Assembly (NCBI GenBank): GCA_029641185.1
Contig: JAPWGK010000017.1
Span: 310,001-374,000 of the forward strand
From: Pseudofabraea citricarpa
Taxonomy: Eukaryota; Ascomycota; Leotiomycetes; Helotiales; Dermateaceae
Reading direction: 5' to 3'
DNA: 64,000 nucleotides
Under the pieces are notes generated by a model. It was not told the origin of the DNA, did no database searches, and was given only the letters and a program-made list of their open reading frames with translations. The first letter of the stretch is position 1, and each line of letters starts with the position of its first letter. Below, piece by piece: positions 1 to 14,153 of the stretch. A program made the position numbers and the translations under genes.

Positions 1-222
1 CCTGAGTCCCTGACCGACGGCTTCTCGCTGCCTGGGTACAACGTATACGCGCAGCATGAAAGCGGTCAAATCGGACAGAAGCCATGAGTGGGACTTCATG
101 ATCTGGTCTTAAGGACACTTGACGTCCTTCCAGAAACACCGTTCGCTTTTCTCTCCTTACTCCCTAATACACTTCTCGGAAAGAACTTCAAGACACCAGC
201 GATTTGAAGAAATCAAGACAGA

Positions 223-1263
<1,041 letters not shown>

Positions 1264-2848
1264 AGGATTTTTAGACGATAGAACATAGAGATTTGTGCTG
1301 TTTTTAATGGAGTATAAGAAGATACAACTAAAATGACAGGCTCTTCTGACATTTGACTAGCTTATGCATGAAATACTTCTATTCCAACAACGAATGTTAC
1401 ACTAGAATCTGCCAAGATGTCGATCTTCATAATCTTGCAGCCATCTGCAAGGCACTGGATTATAACTGGCATGAAACAGCCGCACGGCTGCAGCTAAATT
1501 GCTTGATAACCCAAGTATGTCGCTTAATTTTGCCATCAAAGCTTATGATGATTGATCAATTCGCTCCCAGCCATACAAGTGCCCTCTATTGACTATAATT
1601 TAGAGCCTTGAGGCTTAATAAGTCTATTGGCATAGACACAAATTATTCCTCCTCTCAGGCGTTCATCTGACACCACAATAAAATATTTTGTTCTCATTCT
1701 TTCTTCACTTCTCCCACCTATGTGCTTCACACCCATACCGTAACATTAGAAATCCATCAAGACACCCAAAGCAAAAATTGGAAGGAGATCTCTATTTCGG
1801 CGGCAAGGAGGGGAACAGATAGGCTTGCTTAGCAGAGCTGAAGAACCCACCCCTAAATTCCTATCGTGAACCTTATCTTATCCTGTCAGCGAGCCAGCCA
1901 GCCAGCCATTCTAATCTTCAGCCCCGCGTGCAAAGGGATACAATGTTTTGAGAGATTCAGATTTACGTGTAGCATTCCTTGACGCGTCTCTGATCTCGTG
2001 GCTATTTAGATAGTTCGATTGGAAGGTTTAGCTAGTCCATCTTTCGATATATCTCCGAGTTCGATGTGATAAGATATTTGCTCTTGTCTCTGTGTATTCC
2101 TTTTAGGTTCCTCCGCTTCCCTTTCGTTGCGACATAGTCTGAAAATCCCCCTTTCGATCCACAACCTCATCTTTATTTCATTGAATACATGTTAAAACTT
2201 GCATCGAGGTCTCGTCAACGACGACTCTTGTCTCTCTTCTTTTTGTCGTATTTTCCGTATCTCCGAACTACTCCTCTATTTCAAACCACGCCAACTATTG
2301 GTTTCTCAATATTAGACACTCTTAGCGCATTTTAGTCGATTCTGATTCAACACTCGGACAATACCGCCAATCTCCTATACTAGTCTAGCACTCATCTGCC
2401 AAAGTAAGCGCTGTCTGTGAAAGTCTCAAATATCACACCCCCATAGTGTTTGACAGATCGATCCCTGTCCCCTCAAAAATGTTTGGACATCTGGAGAAAT
2501 CCATTTGTTCGTCAGGACTCCCAACTCTTAGTTCTTAGTTCATGGTGCTGAAGTTTCGAGAATAGCTTTTTTAAGATTCCTATATAGGTTCTCAGATGTC
2601 TCTGCTAACAAATGAGAAAGTAGACATTACTGTACTGACAAATGAAATGCATAGGTCGGATGACCCAAGATAGTAGTGGTCCGTTCCCCTTTCCCCGTCC
2701 CTTGGGGGTTTTTTTTTCATAAACCAGCCGCCCCCATACGCCTTAAAATGTACACGTTCCCATCCATCATATGCCACCTCAGTCCAACGCCAACAAAATA
2801 TATATAAGAAAAAAAAGAATCAAAGAAGCAGTTTATGCACCAGAATGT
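1264..2848. other. Intergenic, CT-rich, no ORF recognised
   Basis: This lies between the 3' ends of two convergent genes. It has a short (CAGC)n run near 1891-1908 and a long pyrimidine-rich stretch from about 1680 to 2400 on the + strand that looks like a fungal promoter or leader. It is followed by a donor-like CAAAGTAAGC at about 2398 and an acceptor-like TGACAG at about 2454. The only ATG soon after opens a 19-codon ORF. No protein gene is supported. It may hold 3' UTRs or a noncoding transcript. Confidence 0.4.
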
Positions 2849-4109
2849 TCAGAAATATACATCTTGGCCGAACCCACTGCCCGAAATTTCTCCTTGCTTT
2901 ACAGGCACCCCTCTCTCGTGCTCTGGCCTAGGTGATTGTGGGACCGCAATGGGCGTCGTCACAACGCGTGACTGTGTCTTGCGCTTCGCATCCTCGTCCT
3001 CGAGATTTTGCATAAATAAATTTGCTTCTTTCATCGAGGGGAGAACCGTCATTCTTTTTGAGGATCGCTTGGTTCGGAGTGAGCCAAAGCGACCGAAGAG
3101 ACTGCAATGAGTTAGTGCCAAGTCAATAATCGCGAGGGTAAAAGTAATTCTTACCTGTTGCGTCTGGATGGCTTGAACGGCTCCGTAGGTGACTTTGGGA
3201 TGGAATTTGTAAATGAAGAAGCCTTCGGTGAAAGGACTACGCGTGGCGGGCTGTCCCTTCTAGATCTCGCAGTGTCGATCTCTAGGGGTTTCTTAGGAGC
3301 AGCTACTGGTACATCGTTCACTTCCTCTGCAACTTGGGCAGCTTCTGGCAATTTCGGGGTCGTCTCTTTGTCATCGTGGTCGACGGGCTGTATTTGATTC
3401 GTCGAATTGTGATCTGGGTTCACAAAGTCATCCACGGCGGCCTCAACGGGTGCAACCTCGGAAGCCAATTCAAAGTCATCACCCTCGATTGAGGGGAGAG
3501 GAATGTCTTCTGGAGCAATGACGACGGCCTCATCCAGATCACTTGGCTCGATTTCTAGAGCTTTCTTTTCCTGAGCGGGACTCTGAGATCTTTCCACCAC
3601 TTCGTCTTTAACGATGTCATCTATAGGTGGAATTACGTCTGCAACAGATTGCTCTTTCGGTATGACTACCGCTTCTGATGAAATATCATCATCTTCGCTG
3701 GTACCAGATGCTTCTTCAGACACTTGCTCTTCCGTCGGAGAGAGAGGGAGAGCAATATCACATGGACTAGCCGGTAAGATGATATCTTTCGTTACAGGCT
3801 CGACGGATGTTGTTCTTTGGCTCTTCTCCTCATCGACAACGGGCTTCGAAGGAATTGCTGGTGCAGAATGTGTATTTCGGGACCAGATTCTAAAGAAGGC
3901 AAAGGACAGTCTTCTTGATGGTTTCTTGATCGGATCTGCAGTCGAAGTATTGACAGCCGAGTTGTCCTTCGAAGTGATGATTCTCATAGACTTGCGAAAT
4001 CCCTTCTTTTCCCTCGCACTTCGTCTCCGTTGCATGACTGTGTACTTATTAGCTGGACTGCACGAAGCGGAATGAACCTAAACCGTTATTACTTACTCCC
4101 AGTTGCCAT
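2849..4109 (-). CDS. Hypothetical protein, disordered and acidic
   Basis: Three exons on the minus strand, 4097-4109, 3155-4037 and 2849-3101, give 382 aa. The first exon encodes only four codons plus one base. The internal ATG at 4035, in exon 2, is an alternative start. Splice signals are good, with an ACTAAC branch site in the last intron. I do not recognise a family. The N-terminus is basic (RRRSAREKKGFRKS), followed by a KKPSRRLSFAFFRIW patch. Residues about 60-270 are rich in Glu, Asp, Ser, Pro and Val, so probably disordered. The tail has RFGSLRTKRSSKR, a possible nuclear or phosphoregulated basic patch. No membrane segment or signal peptide is visible. The gene model is fairly secure and the function unknown. 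Confidence 0.7.
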
Positions 4110-6602
4110 CTTGTCGCCTGTCTATGTGCCTCGGTTAATAAATTATTACAGATGAAGGAAAGTTACACACGAGGGAGCAAGAGACTTTCTTCTAAAGGGG
4201 AATCAGGGAACCTTAAGAACGACAGCAAGCCCAGAGCTGCAGAGCTGCCCTTTCCCCAGGTTTTGGCATAGCAGCAGGGGCGTGTGGCCGCATGTAGAAT
4301 TTTCCGGGGCAAATTAGCACCGTTGCAAGCGCGAAGGTCGATGCGCCCCCAATCGGGCCATGACCGAGTCAATATTGTGCTGCAAGCAGCCACTCGCTTA
4401 CCCCACCTTCACCACTTTAAGATTGAGACACACGCAAGACCGTCTGATCCATGTGGTCTCGTGGTCCGTTTGCAGCATCGAAATCCACGTCCTTGCTCCT
4501 GATATTTTCCTTCAGGGGGAGACTTGCGAGCCGAATTTGCTGCTTCGGTCATGGCGCCCCGCGCTCATTCGCCCCCCTGGCCTGACATGACTTTCCCGCT
4601 CGCTTCGGCAGTTTGCCGGTCGTTGGTCCACCAGCGCATATTTGCCGGGCAGACACAGTTTTAAGGCTGTTTCCCGCTTTGCTTGTCTTCTTGTCCCTGT
4701 CGTGTTTAATTGTTGTCTACCATCTGTGGAATTGGCCGGTTGTTGGTTGCAATAGCAGTAACGTAATAAGCTGCTCGATCGAGAAATTAAACACACGAGT
4801 GCTTGGTCCAACCGAGGCCCTCAATCGACCTCCTTCCTGTTCAGATGCGGTCGGCTGGGTGGGAGAAAAGGGTTCATCTCCACACCTTGGGAGGATAATT
4901 TGGCCGAAGTCTCTCTCGATCGCAGCTGGGACGGAGAGTTGCTATTGGTATCTGATAGGAAATACGTAAGGAGACCTCTTTTCCTCTAATGTGTTGTCAT
5001 GCAAGGGAGGTGATCCGGCACGTGCCGATGCCGCAGGACAATCTTCGAAAATTTCAGACCTTATTACAGTTTTCATTCGTGTTCTGTCACTCTGTGGAAG
5101 CGCCTAGGCTTCGCGCACAGGTATAAGGCCTTTGAGCGCGGTCTCGCCTTGGTCGCTGCAAATCTCGCAAACCATAATAGAATTGAGGAAATCCTTCTGC
5201 GCTGCAGATAGGCTATAAATGCCATGATCTTGAGAGATCGTCGGCGAAGGCTTGATTGCGTTCGTCTTCGCTTTGAGAGAAATCCGGTTTGCAGAGATCT
5301 ACATGTCCGGAACGTTGGGACGATTATGATGATCAAGATCTTCGAAAATCAAATATGCATAAAAGGTCCACAATTATCAAGTGATATTTGAAATATTATG
5401 AAATATGATGTGGATACCTTCTCTTTCATAAATCTCAGTGTGTTTGTTATCAGGTTCTCAAGTTTAGGGCTGTAGAACTGAGAGATGATGAATGTAGATC
5501 ATCCCTGTACTAAACAAAAACTCGGTCACAATTGTTTCGTAGTGATTGCTGCAGCTACAAATTGTTATAGCTCAGAGTTATAAAACAATTAATCGTTTAT
5601 AACAGCTAGAAACACAATTTATATTGACCTACACAAACGAGAAAACGAATCTTATAGCCCTAATAACCAACAGTAATACGAATACAGAGAGGTTGTGTTG
5701 CGGCTTAAAAAAATACAAAGAGCCTTGCTGACGTTGTTTCGTGGTTGAGAAAGCCGATAACTCTATAATTAATGTGTTAATCTACCTTTATATTATTAAT
5801 ATATTCTAGCCGTGCCGTCCTTGCAGAACACAACCTTCATATATACATACATCATTGACTGCGTATCGTTTATGTGTTTAATTTATCTCGCATCGCATCG
5901 AAGTTATCTGCAAGTATGTTAAGCGACGCGGACGATATATCTATCACTTTAGATCTTGCATGTGCATATGCATGTACCTTAAACCACCAAAGTCCAGAAC
6001 TTAACTTCAAACATTAACATACATATGATTTAAATTGTGATATGTCTTGGGAAACAAGGCTCTTTTACTCCGGCATTTTTATATCATTCTTGTCACTTCC
6101 GGGCTGAGAACTCCCGGAAATGATACAATGTTTAATCTCATCCCGCAAGGCAAGAAAAGAAAGCGGCAAGTATCGAGATTAAACAAAGACGGTGAGCGAG
6201 AATGAGCGAGGGTTGGGACTGGGCTCATTTCTTTTCTTGTAGTTTCTGCTCTCTGGAGCTCAAGCCCAACAAAGATCGTTCCGAATTTTCGCTTGAACAT
6301 TTTACTCTTCCAACCAGTCAAAAGTTCATCATGAATTTTCACATCTCATACACGGACAAGCAAATCACACATGCAAACTCCATAGAAAACGGTAGAGATA
6401 CTGATTCAGGTTCGAAAGAGGGTATATTTAAGAACTTTGCTAGAGAATGGAAGAAAACCCCGCCAATGTTTAGAATGTTGGCCTTCACACAGACATTACC
6501 ACCCGCCGTATCCTGTGCCCCAGAGGCACCAAGCCCCGACGCAGTAATATATACAGATCCTTGGTATCACTGTATTCTTCTTCGAGACAAATATCATGGA
6601 TC
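4110..6602. other. Intergenic region with AT-rich island
   Basis: It holds the upstream region of the 2849-4109 gene and the downstream region of the transporter gene. A perfect 12-bp palindrome with a CACGTG core lies at 5016-5027. Roughly 5340-6080 is clearly AT-richer than its surroundings, with no long ORF. I see no coding sequence that survives inspection. Confidence 0.5.
5016..5027. promoter_or_regulatory. Palindromic E-box, CGGCACGTGCCG
   Basis: This is a perfect 12-bp inverted repeat centred on CACGTG, the core bound by bHLH and some bZIP factors in fungi. It lies about 0.9 kb upstream of the start of the 2849-4109 gene. A role is inferred only from the sequence, and such sites occur by chance. 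Confidence 0.25.
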
Positions 6603-8853
6603 TCATCCCTGCTTGCTAGAATTGTGATTGTCGCTGCTATCATCCACAGCGACGTTGTCACTATCGAAGTGATATAGCGGCTCCAAGTGAGCACCCTTTT
6701 GGCGCAAGATATGACGCTTGAAGAACCAAGGCAAGGCTTGAGTAGTTTGATACTTGGCGTGAGTGGAAGTTGGGACGGCAACTATTCAAGGTTAGCCTTT
6801 TGTTACAAGTATTAAGGTTGGAATGGGTGTGCTTACAGATATAATCTAATTCTTCTAGAGTGCGTTGCTTAGTCTCCGGCACGAATAAGAAGATCATGAC
6901 AAAGGCGATGACGTTGAGACCAGCGTAGAGACCAAATGAGCCTGTGACGCCGAGACCGTTAAGCATAGATGGGAAGGTGATGGAAAGCACTGCGGCAAAG
7001 AACAAACAGACCGCCACCGCCCATGACATGCCGACTTCTCTGTGCGAGAGAGGGAATACTTCTGCAGAGTATGTGAAAGGTACAGGTCCTTCTCCGGGAC
7101 TATAGAAAGCACCGAAGAGGAAAACGAAGAATGCGACAAGTCCTAGATGGGCCTTGCTGGTATCTGGGATGAGGTAACATAGACCGGCTGCAAGAAGTGT
7201 CCATGCCATATTGGGGAAAGTGAAGAGTAGTGAGCGACGGCCAAAGGTATCGATTGTCCAAATTGCTGGGAAAGCGAAAATGAAGTTGACAAGACTATGG
7301 TCATGTTAGTGATTATATATAGCAAAGATTAAAAACATTTTACTTACCCGAATCCCAAAGATGCAACAAGTGCCTCGGATGTACTAGCACCGGATTGCAC
7401 GAAGATGGTAGAACTGTAGAAGGCGATAATGTTGATACCGCACATCTGTTGCGCAATCATGACAACGAACGAGGCGAGGGTGGCACGGCGAACTCGAGGG
7501 ATGGTGAAGAGTTCCGTAAATCTCTGTAGGTAATTGCTATCACCAATAATGGAAGATTCAATAACCAATTGAGCGTGAACGAAGTACAGATCACGAGCAG
7601 CTTGAAGCGGCGTATTTCGTAGCTTGCAGAAAGATTTGTATGCTTCGGCGTATCGTTTGTTCTTCATGTACCAACGAGGAGACTCGGGGCAAAGATAAAC
7701 AGCCAATAGTGGAATAGCAGGAATCATAGCAGAACCGAGCTGTAGGCGCCATGCGATGGCACCGGTATTTTTGACAGCCAAATTAGCAGAGAAACCCCTG
7801 GAGATGCATTAGTAAGAATAAAAGAGCAGATGATTAAAGATCGGCTTACAAGAAGATTCCGAAAGCTGTCCATAACTGCCAACTCATGACCAGACCACCA
7901 CGAATCAAGGCCGGAACGTTTTCAGCGGCGAAAATCGGGATGGTCGACGCTTTGCATCCCATACCGATACCCATAAGAAGACGGCAGATAAACAGTTGCG
8001 GCCATGTTTGTGAGACGGCAGAACCAATTGGAGTTAATAGACAGAAGACAGCAGAGACGAAGATAGTACCACGGCGACCCATAAACCGATTGAGAGGATC
8101 CGAGCACCAACAACCGAAGAGAGCACTTGCAATGTAAGGACCAGAGTTGATTACACCAATAATCCAGGAGTTTCTGAGTGCGTTGGTGTTGACTGGACAT
8201 CCGTCCGTGCTGCCGTTTGGACCGCAAGGTAGAAATTCGCTATCAGGAATACCGAACTCGATTGGAAATGATAGATTTGCTCCATTGGAACCAGTTTGAT
8301 CCCAACCCTAGAAATTTTCAGAATTAGAATTGTACTCCAAATCCGCTTCATGGGAATTAGTTACCTGGACGGCGGCTCCGACAGAACAGAGAATGACTGT
8401 CAAGTAAAGAGGAAATGGTTGTCTCCACTTGTGCAAGGTTTCGTTTTCCAAGGCTACCCGCTCCTCGTCTTCTAGCCCTTCTACATTCTCCCAGTCAAGT
8501 GGGTTCTGAGCACAGAGTGCTCCTCGGCGGAGTAGTGGCTTGATATCTGTGAGTCCATTCTCGTCCGCGAACCTATCGACATTGGCGAGCAGAACATCTC
8601 TTGGAAGGTCGGCAAGAGGATTCTTGATTCTTGGTGAACATGTTAATACAAGCAATTGAAGGCGGGAGGTGGCAGTGCTTACTTTGCCGATAAATTGGCA
8701 TTCAGATCAATGTGAGTCAATTGCTCTTCGAGCCTTGGGATATCCTGGATTTCATCCTTTCTGTGAAGCTTTTAGTCTTTTGGAAAGGAGCTTGGCGAGC
8801 AACATAGCCTACCTGTCAGCGTGAGCAAACGAAGCATCGTTTTTGGAGTCCAT
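6603..8853 (-). CDS. MFS sugar/polyol transporter (sugar porter family)
   Basis: Seven exons on the minus strand, 8813-8853, 8683-8760, 8365-8629, 7850-8307, 7348-7797, 6837-7294 and 6603-6781, keep one frame for 642 aa. The hallmarks of the sugar porter family are present: GRRG after the second or third helix, PESPRW near residue 320 at the end of the sixth, a second GRRS after the eighth, and PETKQRT followed by ELDYIFAVPT near residue 575-590. A long hydrophilic N-terminus of about 110 residues precedes the first helix, longer than in typical hexose transporters. The C-terminal tail is Ser/Asp-rich. It should import a sugar, inositol or related polyol at the plasma membrane by proton symport. 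The substrate is not deducible. It may work with the SDR gene upstream, though another gene lies between them. Confidence 0.9.
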
Positions 8854-11800
8854 TGTGAAGTCCAAGGCAATGATAACAGTGCTCTACAGCTTATCTCTAC
8901 TGCCAATTGAGCGAGGGGGCCTTGGGCATTCTTATACCGTCTGATGGCCACTGGTCGCCTCATGGCCCAAAAAACCCCATTTACGACGGTGCCATGGGGC
9001 CCCCGGATTTCAGCTCTTGGGATTGGAGAAACAGAGGTCTCCAAACCAAGGCCCACAGGTGCCAATGCTTTTACTCAGGATTGAAGCCTGAAAGCCTGAA
9101 GCTTCTTCTCCCAGAAACCGAGAGTCTGTTGTGACATCGGCTCCACAGCATTCTGTGCAACCCCACAGCGATATGGACTCATATCGAATTGTATCCTCGT
9201 ACCAAGGGATGCCAATGAATTATGGGGTCAAATTTCCTGCTCGTGACATTGTTCGCTCGCTTGGCTCGCTTGGCGACTGAACCTTCGAGGAGCATGGGCA
9301 TGGAGGGCTGAACCTGCACAGGATAAGCCCGTCTGCTAACACGCCTATCCGCCGCTTGTTTGCGCCAAATTGAAGCAACGAAAGAATTGGAGGTTAAAAG
9401 CAGCCGTTGTTGCAGAAAAAACTGTTATTGTTGAACATTGCGGTACTTGTCGGCAAAAAGATGGTGACACGCTCGAATGCCATCAATATCCCGTGTACAA
9501 CCACCACACCGCAATCTCATGCGTCTGCCAGGGACGATCGAAGACAGAATGACGACAGAATGCCTTTAGAAGATCTTGGCTTCGATGTTTTCGGCCGCTT
9601 ACACGGCTGTGCCGTCTGCAAGTACGGAGCTTTCAAGTCCATTCTTCCAGAGCTAAGGGCTTGAGTTCTCGCCCAGAGTCTATGGCGTTGGAGGTGCCGA
9701 GGCGGACGGCCCGAACAGGAAAACCGCCTGCAGGTCGCTGGTCCTGGCGTATCGCCCAGGTGCGCCTTCAAGCCTCAAGGGAGATCAACGGTGGTCGATG
9801 TTGAAGACTCCAGGCTGTGGGGTATCTCCGGTCGCCTCCAAGCTGCCTCTACGCGTATTTGAGCATTCTCTGAAGGCCTTGGTATGATGCTGGTTCTACG
9901 GCAAACATGACTGGAGACTAGTTTACGAGGCTCGATTGTGCCTAGAACTTGATAGCGCAGCATATTACAACCTTGCCCTTGTTACGAAGAACGACTGCAT
10001 GCCAGATGGAGTTTAAAACTCCACTAAATTGGCCCCCTGTGCCCTTCCTGTTGGATTTGTACGAAGAATATATGTAGCAAGCAGAGGACGTGCATATCAC
10101 ACTATCGGCGATAGGTTGACAATACGGCTAGTGCGAGCAGACGAGCGTCTCTTGGGCAACAACCACTGCTCGGTGTAGGATATTGTCGTACAGACATGAA
10201 GACATCCGATGAGCCGTCATTGTCGTCGTCGAGGCAGTGCCATCAAGGATTAGAATCAGCTGATATCGCAAAAAGCAACTAGACCCACTCGCGTTCGTTT
10301 CTCAGAGACTGTTGCAGACTCGCAGTCCAGTCGAGTCGAATAAACCAAGGCAGTACGAGATGAAGGAACGACTGAGTGCAGAAAAAACATGTCAGACTCT
10401 CGGGCCTTCGTCGGCTATTTGACGAAGGTGGGTGGCTTTCTTCTTCTTTATGGTATCGATCCTTGATGCTAGTAGTGACTCTTCGCAGTCGAAGTCTTTG
10501 GCCGTTCAATCGTCTTAATATCGGGAAGCTTAAATCATGAAGGAACGTCCGTTCAGCCCACTTTCTACGGCATGGCTGGGGAAAAAGAGGGGTGCTCCAA
10601 CCCGAGATCAAGCACTAATCGTGGAGACCCCTTCAGGCCCACTCCTTTCGGGTATGGATACCTGGTGAATCATGAATGAGTGGATTTCCTGATGAGAATG
10701 CGACGTATGTCTCATGTCGCATGTTTTCGTAAGCTCCAAGGGGGAAAAAGCGACAGAGATGGGATGAGGGGAATTTCCTCACCACTTTTATCTATGTGTC
10801 AATCCTATGCATTAATCCAGGACTTTAGATGGACAGGCCAACTGAGCACAATTACCTCGCAAATAAGTCTTTATCCCCGGGGTACTCGCACAACATCCCA
10901 ACAACCTTATCAACCCCATCAATCCATAAACTCACATCCCAGCCAGCAGTTTCCTGGGAATTTAAGGATCATGGAGAATACCCACTCCGGAGTCTGGAGA
11001 AAACTTCTCGGGTTCCTTCATGTGTGCTAGAACATCGGGTGTCCGATCGTTATTCGAGAATAGTAAGTGAGACGAATGGGAAAATAACAGCTTCAAACCT
11101 CTAGCCGTGAAGCAGAAGCAAAGTAATTACAGTCGAACTCTCTTGAAGGTTCCAAGTACATTGCAGTAAATATATTAACCGTAGGCCATTTCAGGAAGTC
11201 CAACCGGGCCTGCTGTAGCCAAGACCAGGCATTTGCTGTGATGGTGTGAGGAAGTTTTTCATTATCTAATAGGTAGAAATACCCGGGATGTGGAACAGCA
11301 ATGTGTTTTGTTCTTCTCTGTTTTTTCACTCCCCGGTTCACTCGCTGTTTAGCTATTTGTAGTCTCATTCCAGCTAAGTGGCAAAGGAAGCTACGGTATT
11401 CTCTGGGCCAATGACACATCAAAGTCAGAATCTAAACCGGGTTCAATCTCGCTCTTGCTAAGCACACTTTTCAATTATAATACACATTGACTGGAACATA
11501 TATTTATATAATCCATGATATTATAGCCTACAAAATTAGCAAGGAGATATGTGAATACAAGCATTGATGACAAATTAGGCCAGAATAGTCAAGTCACTGT
11601 TCTCTGTTGTCGTTTTTTGGTAATATGTCGCGTGACCAGATACCGTACCGAACAAACATACATATGGGTAACCACATTGCGTAGTGGATATGAATATGCA
11701 TGAATGAACCCTTGTATCTGGTGGTTCTGCGATCGTACCCTTACCACGTTGTGCATCTGGATCGGCAGAATCAAGGTACGTGATCGAGGGGAAACGTGGT

Positions 11801-11959
11801 CGATCTCCCTTTAAAGAGCTTTCATTCGATAAGTTTCATTCACTACACCTTCAAGATGCCTCTCTATCTTCAAATGGAAGGAAATCTAAATTCTAGAGCA
11901 CTACCTGTGCACGAACATTCAGGGTTCGACGAACCCAAAATTGTGTCGTCGGTCAACGT
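8854..11959. other. 3.1 kb gene-poor interval
   Basis: It lies between the transporter start and the 3' end of the F-box gene. All ORFs are 60-116 codons, in shifting frames, and none shows a recognisable domain, splice pattern or codon bias. The first part (8900-10700) is GC-richer than 11000-11800. A short palindromic hairpin lies at 11922-11936. I see no terminal inverted repeats or transposase remnants, but an old degraded element cannot be excluded. Confidence 0.4.
11922..11936. repeat. Short perfect hairpin in the 3' flank of the F-box gene
   Basis: GGGTTCG and CGAACCC flank a single A. The hairpin begins about 24 bases past the stop codon of the minus-strand F-box gene, so it would fall in its 3' UTR. 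It could affect mRNA stability or be chance. Confidence 0.3.
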
Positions 11960-14153
11960 TTATTTTTGATGGTTCCAATGGTCTTTCTCTAAATGCCATT
12001 GCAAATCCAATCTATGCATATTCTGTGCCTCCTGATCAAATCCTTGGAAAGCATCTGGAATACAGATGGGGCTCATGTCTAACCCTCTTTGGAGAGGCAC
12101 ATAAGCTTGTGCACTTGCCTCTTCTGGAATCTCTGTCATACCAAGGAAAAACTGATCTTCTTTAAAGGGATAAGTGAGCCGTTTCTTGTTCGTCCTGGGT
12201 ACTCGAAGCGTCTCCTGTCGATTCCCCACATTGGCTTTAGAGCCGCCATCTAGCCGGAGGTCGAGCACATGATCATGAACACCCGCATAAATATGCGGGT
12301 AGAGGTGAGAAGACGAGCAGAGAGAATATATTGGCGAGGATTTCCATTTCTCCTTTGGACCGAGGTCGAGTCGGAAGTTTGGATCATATGCTCTTTTCCT
12401 TGCCTCTTCATGGAAACGACATTTCAAAAAAGCGCTACTCGTTGTATTTTGGAGGCATGCGGCACTTGGATTTTTAGACACCACTGGTGCTTCTGGAGGG
12501 TTTGGAAATGGTGATCTTGGAAGACACGGTAATGCGTCGGTATAGTGATAGGCTTTATTGCCCATTCGGAGGTCATAGACTGTTAGTCGACTTTCCTGAG
12601 ACGAGCCAGCAATGAATCTTTCCTGGCCCACCAGAGCGAGAGAATAGCAAGGAAAGTTCTCGATGTGGTCTTGGTAATCTGATACGATCCCATGGGGGTC
12701 ACGCAGATCCATCAACCTGTCTTTATTAGCTATTTGAGAAGGCCAGCACAACGCAGCGAGGAGACATACCGGCACCACCCATCATGAGAGCCTGTGAGAA
12801 AAATGTTACCAGGAACACTTCCTGCCATAGTTGATGTAGCATGTAATGGCTGGATAGCATAAACGCTAGTATTTGTAGGGAAAGACACATGGAAACTGCT
12901 GTTTGATACCAGCCCCGTCTCATTGATGTCGTAAATCTGAAGGGGTTCCAGACAACGTCCTACTCCAACAGCAATTCTATTGGCTGATAGGAAGCTTGTA
13001 CACCATGTGTGTTGTGATGCCACAGTCGATAGTTCCGATACTGGCGCGGTGTAAGCATCCGTGGATGTAATGTCGTACAACATAACCGAGCGCCTCGCTG
13101 AAGCAGCAAGTAAGTTTTTGTGAACGTCCGCGGAAGTGATGCAAGTAGAATTCTCGGATACTTCAGAACCCAATACACTGGAAGAACAGAAATTGGTAAC
13201 TTTGCGGACTTGTGAAAGTGGCCTCTTTAAGTCAATATCAAGTTTTTGAAGAGAACCGCTAATCCTGCCCACAACTATTTCACATGACGGCGAAGTGTCA
13301 TTAGCTGATTTGTCTATTCCATGCCAAGAGGCAACCTTCACAGTTGTAATATCATCCCGTCCTAATGATTATTATGTTAAAACCATGACTTAAAAGGAAT
13401 TGAGAGTCTATATTCAGTACCTTGCCTGAAAATTTCCGGTGCATCAATGCCTTGAAAACTTGAAAAGATCTCGTTGTTCAAACCGCCCCTTGAGGAATTC
13501 TTTTTGAGTCGTACATGCAGGTCTGCCCCAGCTCCAATAACCAAAAGTTCTTGTGAATCATTAGTACTACCTGTGAAATCCACTTTGCAATCAATCCTGG
13601 TATGGGAACCTATGGTCTGTGAGCGAATCGAACGCCGGTTATCTGAATATGGTCTTGCGGAGCCATTGTTGTTTCGCCACCGGAATTCTCTTTTGCGTTG
13701 CTGTATTCGGCGCGTCAAAGACTCAATCTTGGCATTTAATTCTACTTCGTTCGGTGCTTCCGTACTGCCGTTTTGAGACGATTTAAGACCCCATAGTATC
13801 GCCTCATCATTCTCCAAAAGCCTCAAGCTCGGGTCTAGTGCAAACGCATTGAATGCTTTTCTTTCCCAGACCATCGAGTGCCTAGTCAAAGTCTGAGCCA
13901 AATCTCTCCAAGAGATACTAGAAATTGAGTCATGAGAGGAGTCTATATTCATTGTTGGGAACCGCGACTTTGTGAAAGCTTTCCAGGCATAAAGATTGAC
14001 AAAGTTTCTGAGAGACTTGCATGTTGTAGCTAGACGTGCTATGGATTGAGCAATCTCAAGCTGTTCCGTGATCTTAATCAAGAGTTCTGGCGACAGCTTT
14101 GACAGATTTGCATCCGTTTTAGATAGCATTACGTTTGCTGTGGGTATCGACAT
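11960..14153 (-). CDS. F-box protein with WD-like repeats
   Basis: Three exons on the minus strand, 13421-14153, 12770-13361 and 11960-12716, give 693 aa. The start is the ATG at 14153; the frame is open only three codons further, to a TTG. An F-box spans about residues 20-65 (LSPELLIKITEQL, then ATTCKSLRNFV and WKAF). A basic helical linker follows (residues about 140-165, RRIQQRKREFRW). The C-terminal half has WD-type signatures, for example RSVMLYDI, NIFLTGSHDG and RLTVYDLR. F-box/WD proteins usually act as substrate receptors of SCF ubiquitin ligases, binding Skp1 through the F-box. The repeats here are divergent, so blade number is uncertain. It is divergently transcribed from the SPX-EXS gene. 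Confidence 0.85.

Noticed and set aside
11093..11422. 109-codon minus-strand ORF in the gene-poor interval
   Set aside because: No domain, no supporting neighbours, frame ends arbitrarily.
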